A DNA stretch of 64,000 nucleotides from Apodemus sylvaticus (Eukaryota; Chordata; Mammalia; Rodentia; Muridae), in contig NC_067488.1 of assembly GCF_947179515.1 (NCBI RefSeq), positions 31,128,039 to 31,192,038 of the forward strand, given 5' to 3'. Numbering within the stretch: the stretch's first letter is position 1; every line of letters begins with the position of its first letter. The translations under genes were made by a program, and so were the position numbers. The notes under the pieces were generated by a model that saw only the letters and a list, made by a program, of their open reading frames with translations, ran no database searches and was not told where the DNA came from. Shown piece by piece: positions 44,481-56,125 of the stretch.

Positions 44481-44530
44481 GCCACTGCTGCCGCTGCCGC
44501 CGCCGCTGCCGCCGCCGCCGCTGCCGCCGA
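44481..44530. repeat. (GCC/GCT)n triplet repeat at the L1 5' end
   Basis: About 50 bp of CCG and CTG triplets, within the first 13-63 bases of the L1 on the minus strand, where it reads (GGC/AGC)n. Confidence 0.9.
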
Positions 44531-44543
44531 TCAGGAAATCATC

Positions 44544-44557
44544 TAGGCTTGAGTTTT
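44544..44557. repeat. Right target-site duplication of the full-length L1
   Basis: TAGGCTTGAGTTTT, identical to 37788-37801, directly after the L1 5' end. Confidence 0.93.
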
Positions 44558-45130
44558 ATAAACGGAACCTAAGAAAGTAATAGAAAGGAAGCCAGTAAGC
44601 AGGATTGCATTCCTCCTTGGTCCATATTTCAGTCTCTGCTTCCAAATCCCTGCCTTGAGTTCTGCCTTGGCTGCTCTTAAGTGTGGACTGTAACCTGGAG
44701 GTCAAATAAATAATCCTTTGCTCCCCAAGTTGATGTGGCAGAGATTGGTACCAGAGAGTGGGACTGCTGATGCAATAAGCCTGAGTATGGTTTTTGGTAG
44801 GACTATGGTAAGATTTTGGAGGTTTAAGCTGAAAAAAATCATTTGAGGGCTTAGTTTGATGAGTTGTGGTGGCAACCTGGAAAGTAGTACTAAGAGCATT
44901 GCAGACAGTAGAGGATTGGTATGTGAAGTTTCAGAGAGGAGCAGAGACTCTCCCAGGGCTCTTTGTGTGATATTTTAGGTGAGGACTCTGTAGAAATGAA
45001 TTGAGTTCCTGGTATAATGAACACTGGCTAGCTGGCAGGAAGAATCAGCTATAATGAATAAGAGAGCAGTATTATCGCAGTGAAATCTAAGGGCAAAATT
45101 GACATAAATCTTGGCATATTTTAGGTAGAA
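44558..45130. repeat. Old dispersed rodent repeat, right part
   Basis: Continuation of the repeat at 37640-37787. Phrases gaggtcaaataaataatcct, ttgctccccaagttgatg and gagattggtaccagagagtg, then gtgatattttaggtgagg, match from memory a common rodent composite repeat (possibly RMER1-type). No intact coding content. Confidence 0.55.
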
Positions 45131-45239
45131 GGAAATATCAAATGGTGACTTACTTCCATCATATGAGCCAGTGGATAAGCCTGAGGACTAGTTTGGTTGT
45201 GCTTGATGTAGGAGGACTCAGTCCACTATGAGTATTCTA

Positions 45240-45930
45240 GTTCCTGACCATGTGGGTCCTCCCTATAAAGAACACAACTGAAATTTTATGGGTGCATCTT
45301 CCTTGTAATATATGAGATACACTATGACAGCAGAAGTCCTGATCATGTGGTTCCTACAATCATTTTGCTCCTCTTCTCTGGTGTTTCCTGAAGCTTGTAT
45401 GTGAGAGTTGTATGGTGGATGTATCAACTGGGGCTCAGCACCCCATGATCTGCATTTCGACAAGTTATGGCTTTCTGACATCATCTCTGTCTGCTACAGA
45501 AAGAAGCTTCTTTGATGAAGGGTGAAAGCTACAGGTTGCTGTGGGTATAAGGATCACTGTAGATAGTGTGATTAGAGAATATTCTGGATTGGAATATACC
45601 ATTGTAGGCTTTCATCTAGGTTTCAGGGACTCATTAGTCAGATTTAGTTGACTACATTTATAATAGCAGGTATAAATTCGCTCTTATTGAGTGGAGTTCA
45701 GTCCAATTAGATTGGTATTGCTTATCCCAAAGATCTAAGTGACACAACTGTACATTTGTAGATATCTTGCCATGCTGGTCATTGTACTGCTGATAGAGGG
45801 AGAATCAGGCTTCCCTGGGAATGATCTCTATTACAGGTTATCCAATACTAAATGTTAAGCCATAATAATATGTCCATACCAGCAACACGAAGTAGATTCA
45901 TCAAGTTGTATAAAATTCTCAAGAAGAAAA
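45240..45930 (-). mobile_element. Old LINE-1 3' UTR fragment
   Basis: Text resembling a rodent L1 3' UTR read on the opposite strand: agaaagaagcttctttgatg, agggtgaaagctac and gtgggtataagga, then agcaggtataaattcgctct and cttgccatgctggtcattgt. The order parallels that of the Lx 3' UTR at 27831-28350. Highly diverged, so limits are approximate. Confidence 0.55.
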
Positions 45931-45932
45931 GG

Positions 45933-45982
45933 TGTATGTGTGTGTGTGTGTGTATACACATATATACTTGTATATATATATG

Positions 45983-46013
<31 letters not shown>

Positions 46014-46015
46014 GA
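45933..46015. repeat. (TG)n/(TA)n microsatellite
   Basis: GTGTGTGTG run passing into alternating TATA with palindromic stretches (TATATATATACATATATATATATA) that could form cruciform structure. Confidence 0.95.
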
Positions 46016-48332
46016 AACTTCTAGAGCACTTATGTATTTGTGTATGTCTAGGAGGGATTTTCTATGGAGTACTAACAGGCAAGCAAAAGACCTGTCTAGA
46101 ATGTGAGTAGCATCATCCTACAGGTTTGGATCTTAAAGTGAATAAAGAGGGTAGCATGCGATGGGGTGGGAGAAAGCCAGTTGAAAGGAAATCCCTTTCC
46201 TCTGCTTGTTAGACCACCAAAGTATACGCAAGCAGCCTTAAACTCTTATCACCGTAACATCATCACAAAACCACTTTTCCACAGCGATGGTCCATGAGAC
46301 AAAATAGTTCTATGTTCTCTTAAGTTGGTTGCATTACATATTTGGGCAGAAGAATCACAAGGAGAACTGATATGCCGTCTTCAAAATAATGCTGTAAGGA
46401 TCTTCCTCTCTGAGAAGCTTTCAACGTCCAGTGGGGCACTTCCTCTTCCTCTGTAGGAAATTTGGCTGAGCATTTTAACCGGCTTGATCTTGTGCAGGTG
46501 AGGACAGTTGCTGTCATTTCAGGAATCAATGACCATGCCATGTGTGGAAGACAGCACCAGATTCCCCATCAATGACCATGTCATGTGTGGAAGACAGCCG
46601 TTCACCAGACTTCCCATCCTCTGGCCTTCTCGCTTTTTTACAACTTTTCCACCTCCTTTTCTACAAGTTTTCATGAGCCCCGTGCTCCAGTCAAGTTGAT
46701 AATCAAAATTAAGCATAAAAGGTAGCATTGATCAGTATGTATTGTTTCTAGAATAGTGCCGGAACTTACAAATTACTTAATAGCTGTGTGCTTAAAAATG
46801 AGAACTTTCCTTACTTGCTGATTTTTGAAGAACTAAGAGGTAGTAAATATACATCTACAGCTCCATCATAGAACATATAGTTGAATTGTTGCCAGACACT
46901 GAAGAATCTGAGGATTCTACTCATTAGCGTTGATTGTAGTTCTCAGTGTTTAGTCCTGCAGAAAGGAAGAGCCACTTGTAGGAAACTATAACTGGTACTA
47001 ATTCTTAATTAGAAAAATATAGTGTTTACCATGGTTGTTAAAATAGCTACCAAATGATACTACAACCAATAACCCAGAAAGCACTTTTTTTTTTTTTTAC
47101 AGACATTTTGGTTTTTTTGTCTCACCCACAGAAATCAATGTGGATGTTATTGATCTGCTGATTCTGTGCCTTATAGTGACTCAAATCTCTGCCTAGCTTG
47201 TGATTTTTACATCTACAATGTGTGTCCATTTACAGAAGGAATAGGCACCAATAGGTTCTGGCTAATGTGGCCATAATATAACGTTTGTTTTTGTTCTATT
47301 GGCCCTATTAGTTGTATGACTTCACCCAGGTCAAAGGACTAAAAACAACAGCTGTCCTCAGTATCCACACGAAGCAAACTATTTGGGGAACATAGGCCTA
47401 TAGTTTTTGTGCGCTGAGTCTGTACCATTAGCTCATTTGAAGCTATGGCATAGTCGCTACTACTTGCCCATGTTTTTCCTTGGGAATAGATACATAAAAG
47501 GCTATAGATCCACTTAGTGCCACGCAGAGAAATCTTTTTGTCTATACAAACTGTTAATCGATCACCATCTTCTACCAGCTGCTGGGCCACTGGATCTGAC
47601 ATTAGAACAGGCTGGACCAGAGCAGCCTAGAATGTCTTTCTGCTGGGGATTTCAATAGCTGAGTAAATTTGGGAAGTTACTTTGTATTCTTGCATTTCAT
47701 TTTTCCCACGAGAAACGAGACCATCTGACCAAGTTCTTTTCCAGCTTGAAACTCCATCTGATTTCATCGAAGATTTAAGAAAAAGAAAAAAGAAAGTCTT
47801 TCTGTCGGAGAATTCCTTGTTGTGCCTTATAACGGTCCTTGTAGGGGTAGAGGATATTGGGGAGATGCTCTGTTGGAATCCTGTCCGTATGGAATCCTCA
47901 GCGCCTTCGTTGTTCCTTCAGCCTCTGTTCCCTTTGAAGAAATCTCCATCTGTGAGCACACCCTACTGTCAAAGCAGCTGATTCCTGTTGGTTTAGGAAA
48001 GCTTCCAGGGAGGCTTGTGTTCAACAGCCCCTTGTCTCTCTTTCCGGATCACGCTGGCAATGTAACCTGCCAAATCGCTTTCACCCTAAACTCACCATGA
48101 AATGCACCCGTCCGGCCGGCAGAGTACTTTAGTTAATAAAGCAGGAGACTGCTAAGGAGAAAAGAGGTTAGTTTTGCTGCTCAGGAATTCTGTGTGCCAA
48201 AAGCCCGCCCCTTCTGGCTCCCTTGGGAAGCTGAGGTTTTCAGGTTTAAAGGCAAGACTGCAATTGTGGCCCACAGCCAGTTTCTTGAAAAAGGGATGAA
48301 AGACCTCATCAGAGTTTATCAAGTCTGGCAAA

Positions 48333-48337
<5 letters not shown>
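46016..48337. other. Unique non-coding DNA with a 43-bp tandem duplication
   Basis: No repeat family recognised. ATCAATGACCATG(C/T)CATG followed by tgtggaagacagc occurs at 46525 and 46568, a local 43-bp duplication with minor changes. Somewhat less AT-rich than neighbours between 46.3 and 48.1 kb. The several 65-100-codon frames on both strands overlap each other and have no recognisable domain. Confidence 0.5.
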
Positions 48338-48391
<54 letters not shown>

Positions 48392-48395
48392 TCTC
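48338..48395. repeat. (CT)n microsatellite
   Basis: About 27 CT dinucleotides, with CCCTCTCTCC at the right end. Confidence 0.97.
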
Positions 48396-50019
48396 CAACG
48401 TTGTTCTTCCTGCATATAAGAATGAACAGTGGTAGGAAAAAATAAGTATGTCAAATATGATAAAAATATTACCAGGACCAGACTGTGACTTCTAGAAATC
48501 TATGACAGGGAACTCTGGCCTTGAGATGGGTTAAAAATTTCCAGATTATTATTTTGTATCAGTTTCTCAGAATAAGTTAAGGGTTGGAGGTGCTGATGGT
48601 GAGAGGGGAGAGATTGAGGATCAGACAGAGAAAGCAATGTCTTGTCCAGGTGTCTGCTGTAAGACCAGGTATTCTAACCCACCTCACAGTAACTCCCTCA
48701 TTTGGCACCTCCAGGCTCTCTGGTACCTGTTTCCCCATGGACCCCCAAGCAGGCCTTATTCTGTCTCCTTGCAAAGCCAATGTCTAGACATAGCAGGGTT
48801 TTTGCCTGCTGGCCCTGCTGCCCCCAGCCATGTAAATTAGGGGCTGAAGTTGTCATATTCCTTTATGTATCTGTGTTCTTTCAACTCATTCTATGGGCCT
48901 TTTCCTGGTCATCATTTATGTTGGTCTCCATTATTCTTTATTTTCTAATCTATCACCCATGTACTTGCACTGTCAGAATTGGTGGAAAACTCAAATTTTG
49001 CTCATTTGTTAGTTTTTTCCTTGTCTGACTCTTGTAGAATATTTCCTCTTTCCTGTCTAATTGGTAATAGGTAATAAGTCAGGCACAGATGATGAAATTG
49101 AAACCCAAACAGAATAGATACTACAGGAAAGGTTAGGAGACGTTGATCAATAAGAGCTCTGATTTGCTGCTTGAAGACTGAGTTTTTCTATGGAGACAGT
49201 GCAGTTGAGTGGTGAAAACTGTTTGGGAGAATTGAAGCATAGAGTGTAGTGACATGAAGAAGAGAGAAGGGACTAGAAAGTAACATGGGAAGGTCTGATA
49301 TGACATGCATGATAGAAGGGGAGGAGACTCTAGTTTACCCAGAACACTTTAAATACGACACAGATGAGGAAGATGGGTCTGTCCTCCTGCATCTGTCAAC
49401 AGGATAGTACTACTCTGAACGGAAGCCGTCCCTCTGGTGTGCTTCAGAGTAAGGCTTGAGCATTTAGTTATAGTAGATTCCTTGCCCTCGTGATTGCTCC
49501 TTCCATGACGTCAAACTAACCTGTGTTTGACTTGGATCCCTTCAAATACCTTGGAAGGAAAAGACAAAATGGTGGGGCATTGTTATTTTGCTCTTTGACA
49601 AGGACATCCAAATATGCTCTTTTAAAGGAGAAGGATTTTAATCTTTAAGAAGGTGGCATGTGACTGACGAACAGAGGGAGGTAGCCTGCTGTCAGAGACA
49701 ATTGCCCAAGTGGTTTCAGGAGGAATAGACATAGAGAAACTGTGGCTGTGACACACACCGTTCCTTTACCAAGGGACGGAAGTGGTAGAATAAGAAACTA
49801 TATAAAATATCATTTCTAGGATCATAGTTATCAATCCCTGCTTGCTAACACTGGGGGTGGGTGAGTGGAACTCCTGTTCCTATTAAATAGTAAAGCTAGT
49901 TTGCTTCACATTGGCATGCAGAAAGCTTGGGAGCTATCATTGAGAAACCAGCTCCAGGGGTCAAGGAGGTATGTGTCTCACTCTGCCCTGAGCTACCTTC
50001 TAAGTTCTGTTCTCCTTTT
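48396..50019. other. Unique non-coding DNA
   Basis: No feature recognised. Confidence 0.5.
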
Positions 50020-50150
50020 TAGTTATGTAATTTTGGCTAAATGACCAGATGTGGCTGAGCTCCTGTATCTCTGTACAACTGGATTAATAATTCCTGTCAC
50101 AAGGAATTATTCTAAGTGCTAAAGAGACAGTGCATGCAAGATGCTGGCGG
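50020..50150 (+). mobile_element. MIR SINE relic
   Basis: Follows the MIR plus-strand order: tttggctaaatgacc (for 'ttgggcaagtcact'), then ctcctgtatctctgtacaac (for 'ctcagtttcctcatctgtaaaa'), ggattaataattcctgtcac, and taagtgctaaagagacagtg. Strongly diverged, as expected for this ancient mammalian family. Confidence 0.6.
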
Positions 50151-50514
50151 TTGCATCTGAAATTTAGCATACATCAACAGAACTTAGTGTGTTACTGATG
50201 CTTCTTACCCGCCCTGGCACTTCAGTGACTTCTGCACACATGTGGTATATTCCAAATTGAGCAGGAAAAAATATGGTGTATCTGTTTTTAAAATTTCCCA
50301 TAAAAGTATAATAAATGCTCTATAAATATTTCTTGATGAGTATTTATAAAATATTTTCTTATGATTGCATTATTTTAATTCATTAACATTTTAATAATTA
50401 CTGGACTAAATTGCTTTTTTTCCTCTTGTATTCATTTCTCCAGAGATTTCATCCAATATCTGGAGAAAAGGGGAAAGACAAGCAAGCAATGTTTTCGCAT
50501 GGTTAAGGCCAAGA

Positions 50515-50632
50515 ACTAGGGGACTGGACAGAGCTGGCTTACAGCCCTGCCAAAGGTTCCCTTACCTCCAGCTTTTCACCTAGGTAATGGGAGATAAAGC
50601 TTATAGTAATAACAATTATAACAATAACAGGT
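50515..50632 (+). mobile_element. Probable MIR SINE relic
   Basis: gactggacagagctggctta, then ccttacctccagcttttc and aggtaatgggagataaagct, follow the MIR 'ctggctctgcca ... cctcagtttcctcatctgtaaaatgggga' order. Short and diverged. Confidence 0.45.
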
Positions 50633-50720
50633 CTGTAGTGCTGAGCTTTCCACCTACTATTTCATGATTCATACAAACACCTTATGGGCAAGATGTTACA
50701 ATCATGTGTAAGTCAAGAAC
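50633..50720 (-). mobile_element. Probable MIR SINE relic, opposite orientation
   Basis: tgctgagctttccacctact, atttcatgattcatacaaac and accttatgggcaagatgtta follow the complement of the MIR 3' half ('agcgctttacatgtattatctcatttaatcctcacaacaaccctatgaggtaggt'). Confidence 0.4.
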
Positions 50721-52322
50721 AACATACCAGATGACGTCAGTCATGTACTTGGTTCATAGAAAAAGCTCTATGACCAACAATGCCATATTCTTGCCCCTGC
50801 CTAGATTTGCTGATCATAGATGCAGATAGATTCTATCTATGTGGCTGCTGAGGGACTGGACCAGGCTATGGAGTTAATCACCTGGCTCTCGGGGCTGTTT
50901 GTTTCCACAGAAGGTGATGTTAAAACTCATTACAATTCACAAACCCTCTTTCTTCTCAGTTCACAACTATTGCCTCCTGGTTGATTTGTGCTGGGCTAGC
51001 ATGAGTCAGCCAGTCACATGCCTGCTGTCAGGGCCAGTGTCCAGGTGAGAGATACAAATGTTGCTCGTGACCAGCATATCAAGTGTTGCCCAGACCTGCA
51101 GGTCCTGCTTTTTCGCTCCATGGATGTGCCCTGCTATTTCACTTTTGAGAGAGCCAGCATTGTCAGCTCAGCTGCTTCCTAGTGCGCAGTAGCTTGCTGA
51201 AGGCTCACTGGCTTGCGATCTTGTTAAAGCTACCCTGCCTCTGTTTTAAAGCATCACTGAGAGGCTGGAGCTGAGTCACCTTCCACACGAACAGCTCATT
51301 GCCAAGATGTGTTGGGCTTTTCTGATGCAAGGAACAGCAACTTTCCATCCCTGCTGTAATGTCACCCTGTTGCACAGCTCAGGCCAATAAAGTTCAACAA
51401 ACCAGTTTAGCTTGGGAGAGAAAGGGATGAAAGGCTAAAAGCTCTTTGATGAAACCTGAGTCTTCCAGGTAAAGGCCAAGTATCTGGCATGACTAGTGAG
51501 CAAAAGCGTCTTTTGGGAATCTCCCTTTCTGCCTCTCATCCCGATGTTCCTCTTCACTTAGGAACTGGGTGATTTCACAGCAAGCAAAAGTGTTGACTTT
51601 CTACCTTTCTCCTGCCTGCCTGCCCCAGTAAATTGTGACCAATACTACCTGAATCACCACATTTTGGGGGCACTCAATTATCTATGAGAAAAGAATGTAT
51701 CTATCTTTTGACTTACTCCAGATATGCTTAGCTCTTTCCCTGTATAGTTTGAAAAGCCAGAAATACTTATTATTATACTTATTGTTTACTCTCTGTCATC
51801 CCTCCTGAGGCGGCAGATGTACGCACGTAGGGCCCTGTCAGGCTTATTCTCCACCTTAGTCAGGTGGAGGATCTGCAGCAAATGAGCTAATCTATATTTA
51901 CTCAAATATTAAACTGACTTTTTTTTTTAAACAATTTTCAATTGCTTTCCCTGTCCCTTGCATCAGTTTTGCTCCTGTCCCAACCACACAGCTCAATGGT
52001 GGTATATAAATAGGAATTCAAATCAACTCATTATTTTATTTCCTGAGCTTCCCTAGACCTGTCTTTTCTTTATGATTAATCCTCTTTGATTTTAATTAGC
52101 ATCAGGACACTGTGCTACTTAGAATCTTTGGTCCTGTCACACAAGGTTTATCCCTGCCTAAAATGTCCTCTCCGCTCATATTCTCTCTGCCAAACTTCTG
52201 TATGCTCATCTTGTAGAAGGAGTCTTCTTGGATCACCTCTCAGCCCCACCCCTCTAACTACAACTGACCCTTCTTTTCTTTGGATCCATAGTTCTGTGCT
52301 TCAGTTCTGGTTTTTCCCCCAT
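50721..52322. other. Unique non-coding DNA, free of young repeats
   Basis: Balanced composition around 50.9-51.6 kb and no recognisable repeat or coding feature. This zone with MIR relics has escaped recent L1 insertion. Confidence 0.45.
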
Positions 52323-52871
52323 TAATTAACTTATTTATTCACTTTGCACCCCAATCACAGCCTGACCCAGGTCTCCTAGAGCAGAACTAGGGTTCTGCTC
52401 TTAGAAATTTCTTACCCTCTTTACTCCCCTCCCCTTCTCCTTAGAGAAAAGGAAGCCACCTTTGGGTCTTACACTGCCCTGGGACATCCAGTCCTGCCAG
52501 GACTGGGCATATTCTCTCTCACTGAGATCGCGAGAGGCAACAAAGTCAAAGACAGCCTCTGTTCCAATTGTTAGGTGACCCACATGGAAACCAAGCTAAA
52601 CATCTCTTACAAACTCATAGGGGGCCTAGGTCCAGCCCCTGCATGTTCCCTGGTTAGTGGCTCAGTTTCTGTGAGCCGCCATGGGCCCAGTTTAAGTGAT
52701 TCTATGTAGGTCTTCTTGTGGTGTCCTTGACCACTATGGCTTGTTTAATTCTATCTCTCCCTTTTCCACAAGCCCCCCCCCCCCCCCCCCGAGCTCCATG
52801 TGACGTTCCACTATGGGTCATTGCATCTGGTTCCATTAGCTGCTGGGTGAAGGAAGCCTCTTAGGAGACAA
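52323..52871 (-). mobile_element. 3' arm of a second 5'-inverted LINE-1 (3' UTR)
   Basis: The plus strand is the complement of an older L1 3' UTR, with recalled landmarks ttatttattcactttgcacc, gggcctaggtccagccc, tctgtgagccgccatgggcc and tgctgggtgaaggaagcctc. A run of 18 C at 52773-52790 lies within it. At 52871 it switches to ORF2 end sequence in plus orientation. Confidence 0.78.
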
Positions 52872-53016
52872 CCAAATACTTGCTATTCAGCCATTCAAAA
52901 CAAGGACTTCATGAAATTCATAGGCAAGTAGATGGAACTGGAAGATATCATCCTGAATGAGGTAACCCAGACCCAGAAAGACATGTGTGGTATTTACTTA
53001 TGTCGATATTAGCCAT
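52872..53016 (+). mobile_element. Inverted arm of the second LINE-1 (ORF2 C-terminal end)
   Basis: gctattcagccattcaaaac, ttcatgaaattcataggcaa, gatggaactggaagatatca and gaggtaacccagacccagaa are the final ORF2 codons seen in the other copies, here on the plus strand and adjoining a minus-strand 3' UTR. This repeats the twin-priming arrangement at 7698-9271, in an older copy. Target duplications no longer visible. Confidence 0.78.
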
Positions 53017-53667
53017 AAAGTACATTGCTTCAAGTTCTTAATATCTCGTTATGTATTTTTCCCCCACTAACACAACAGCAACTTCAGGATAGAATAGGGT
53101 CGATGAGGGATACATTCAGTTGGAAGTGTGTGAAGGCAGAACACTTCCCTGTATGTGTATGATTGCCCCTTAGCTTCAACAGATGAAGGAAGGAAGCCAG
53201 TAGGAAGATTGTAAAGAAACTTGAAAGCACCAGGAATCCTTGTCCCTAACCCAGAGAAAACGTGTCAGAGCAGGTGATCAGCCGTGGCTGCTGCAGTGTC
53301 CTGGAAGAGTCTGCACACCAGGTGAGAGGAACACACAGGCATTCACTACCAGGTTCTGGCATGCAGCCCACAGGCAGGCACATATCCAAATGAGGCTTGA
53401 ATTCCCTCTGCAAGCAAACTGCAAGGAGCAGAGGCTCCAGCTAATTTTGTGCACATCAATGCTTTTGGTGCTGGAGATGGTCTAAATCAGCCTGAGGAGA
53501 CATCCAGGGCCCCTGCTGAATCAGCTGGGGACTCAGTCTTACTGCTGGGAATACAACTCCAGTCTTGCTTCTGATTTGGTGAATTGATTAGCCAACCCTA
53601 AGGATCCACCTGAAGTTTCAAAAAGGATATTGTGAAGTAGAAAACATGAACCAAGGGCATCAGAGAA

Positions 53668-53850
53668 AGATGCCAGGCTTTGTGGTCAGACAAATGTGAC
53701 CCATGGTAATCACTTCATTATTAGAGCCCCGACTTACTCATCTGTAAAATGGGAACAATTATAACACCTGCCTTATATCTCCCAGAGTATTGCCTGTTGT
53801 GCTATTGATGAATTCATGGTTACTGCCTAGCAGAAAACAGTAGTGCTCAA
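53668..53850 (+). mobile_element. MIR SINE relic
   Basis: gctttgtggtcagacaaatg, then acttactcatctgtaaaatg and ggaacaattataacacctgc, then attgcctgttgtgctattga, correspond in order to the MIR core and 3' end. The exact match to catctgtaaaatggga is the strongest anchor. Confidence 0.7.
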
Positions 53851-55689
53851 GAAGGAATAATTTATGCTCTGGGGAGCATTTGGCAGTGTCTAAAGATTTT
53901 TTTTTTCTTGTTTGCTTTCCCTCTGTCTATTTTATTTGGAAAGCTTCTCACCACGACCATTTTAAAATAATTCACACACTATTTTGACGTGTTTTGCTCC
54001 AGTTGCTGTCACTTATTCAGATCCCCTTCCTTGTCCTCAGTAACACTCCTTCTCCTGCTTCCATGTTCTTTCCAACCCAGATGCTATCTATACATGAGGG
54101 GGGAAAACCATGGAATGCTTGTTTTTAAAGAAGCCCATGATTGTCATGAGTGGAAGATAAATTCCTGGCATCTGGAAGGTTGAAGACAAGGATACAGAAG
54201 CACTGATGTACATCTCACAGTGCACAGGACAGATCCAAGAAGCATCTACCCTACATGTCAACAGAGCCGAGCTTGAGAAAATCTGTCTGGGAGAAGCTTG
54301 CCTATCTGGTGACACTAAACGTGGTAGCTTTTAGCATATGGTGATTATCTCTGTCTATAGACATGTACTGAGCATATACCTGGTAAATCAGAAAGAAGTC
54401 AAGAAATGTTGAGGTGGCTGTAGTTTGTCTGATGTTCCTATCATTGAGAAGTGGGATCCTTCTTTACTTGAAACTCCAGGAGCTTTGCAACTGCTCTGAG
54501 AAGACATGACACGATAATATGATACTTATGGATCATGGCACAAGCAGACTCAATGCCTGTCCTTTGGCATACCCTCTGAGAACGTTGAGCCACCATGTGC
54601 ATTCCAACACCATATAGAAGATTCCTTTAGGAAATAAATTGTAATATTTTAAAATTGTTTTCTACACTGTATTATATTCACAGTCACCCCAACCCTCCCA
54701 GATTCACTCTAAACTTTCTACCTCTAAACTTTGTATCACCTTTTCTTTTAAATTTAACAACACAACAACTCAGATTTGTATTGTTCACATTCCTCTTTGT
54801 GAAGAGTCATCTACTGTAGCATGGTTGATATGCTAAGAGCAAGGCTTTAAAAATAAAGGAAAACAACAACAACAACTGGATTCTCCATCTTCTAGAACTC
54901 ATAGTTCCTCAATTAAAGCTCAGGAAATCCTTCCTAGTTCATGTTAGAACATTGACTCCCTTGATCTTATGCAGGTAACCATAGCTTTTGTTAATTCAAG
55001 AGTACAGTGGTCCTGTGGTCCTGGGATATCCAGAAGTATTTCATTCTGGTTCTCTGTAACTTCTGGCTCTTAACAACCTTTACTTCTGTGAAAAAATTGT
55101 TAACAATCTTACATAACCTGTGAACAATATGATCTAAAGTAAAGACCTGGCTGTCAAGGCATACTGGCATGAATGTAACAGGGGTAACTGCCTACTCTCT
55201 GACAGGATGTAAGTTTCATCCAACAGGAGGAAACACATGCCTTGCACTGTGGATCTGACGAAACCATGGTTGGGGAGTTCACATACTCAAATACTAAAGC
55301 TTCTCTCATTATTTTTCTCAATAAACATAGTATCAAACCTCTCTTTAAATTTGTGTTGCTAGATTATTGCCACTTTCATGCTTCACTAAAGAATATTTTG
55401 TGAATTGGATCACAGTTAACACACAAACTTACAAATAGTCAAAAAGTGTAGAGAATTAACAGCTGTAATTCTGACATACTGAGAATTCTGACAGTAAGTG
55501 ATCTATGGACAATTCTAACTGATTTCACATTTGTAGCCACCACTGCCAAGCCATGAGCCATTGAATAATACCTGTTGTGTCACCTTGCTTAATATTCTAC
55601 TTCTTAGTTTCATCCATTTTCATAAACATCACATGGTTTCACTTTCCTTTACAGATAAATAAAGTTTCATGAAATATACAAAGCACATT
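53851..55689. other. Unique non-coding DNA
   Basis: Nothing recognised apart from a short (CAA)n at about 54866-54880. Confidence 0.5.
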
Positions 55690-56125
55690 TTCTTTATTTT
55701 AGATATGTTGGCCATCTAGGCTATATCTTTGCTATTTTCAATATAGCAGTAATAGTCATAGATGTGCAAATATCCCTGTGCCAAGATATGGGGTTATTTT
55801 GGTATGTACCTCAAAGTGTGCAGGGTCATGATTCCCATTTTTCCCTTTGGAGAATTCTCTGTACTGATTTCTGTGCTGACTATACTAGTTTGCACTCCCA
55901 CCAGCAAACAGTGAATAATGTTCCTCTTACTCATATCCCCTTCAGGATTGTTGTCAGATTTCTTGATGACAGCCATTCTGACTGGGTTGAAGTGGCATCT
56001 CAAAGTAGTTTTAATTTGCATGTCTACATGGGATAACTCCCATTGTTCAATGAAGATATACATATGAACTTGTTGACTACTTGTGTTGACTCAGTTGGCA
56101 TTTGTTAAAAAATTTTTGAAGCCTT
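55690..56125 (-). pseudogene. Ancient LINE-1 ORF2 fragment
   Basis: The minus strand encodes a diverged ORF2 segment, best at 56063-55794. MQIKTTLRCHFNPVRMAVIKKSDNN corresponds to MQIKTTLRFHLTPVRMAKIKNSGDS in the full-length copy, followed by a decayed zinc-knuckle region (HCLLVGVQ). Extensive divergence places this among older L1 families. Confidence 0.8.

Larger units (their letters stand above)
37802..44543 (-). mobile_element. Full-length young LINE-1 with 3' transduction
   Basis: Complete element of about 6.7 kb on the minus strand: 5' UTR 44543-43319, ORF1 43318-42047, inter-ORF spacer of 59 bp, ORF2 41987-38162, 3' UTR 38161-37921, first A-rich tail 37920-37902, transduced sequence 37901-37821, terminal poly-A 37820-37802. 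A 14-bp target duplication surrounds everything, so the insertion is complete and unrearranged. ORF1 is intact; ORF2 has one single-base frameshift. It landed in an older dispersed repeat. Near-identical 3' pieces at 9.6-10.3 kb and 58.9-59.4 kb show the subfamily was active recently. Confidence 0.95.
43319..44543 (-). promoter_or_regulatory. LINE-1 5' UTR / internal promoter, GC- and CpG-rich
   Basis: About 1,225 bp upstream of ORF1, ending at the target duplication. Much richer in GC and CpG than the rest of the window. Two diverged tandem units can be aligned by eye, starting near 43895 (aggatggcgggcg) and 44109 (aaaatggcggcgg), about 215 bp apart. Each continues to a cctggNNgggttg...gatggccc...ccgcccag segment. 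Tandem monomers of about 200 bp are the known promoter form in murine L1s. L1 5' UTRs contain their own promoter, so this should drive minus-strand transcription. Long open frames on either strand here (up to 143 codons) are GC-driven and not credible. Confidence 0.8.

Noticed and set aside
43345..44580. Several 60-143-codon frames on both strands of the L1 5' UTR, including a 140-codon antisense frame (44019-44441)
   Set aside because: GC-rich sequence lacks stop codons by chance. Frames overlap on all phases, and none has a recognisable domain. An ORF0-like antisense peptide is known only in primates and nothing here supports one.
47682..48100. Two overlapping plus-strand frames of about 95 codons
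   Set aside because: No domain, splice context or similarity that I recognise. The opposite strand is also open, which argues against coding constraint.
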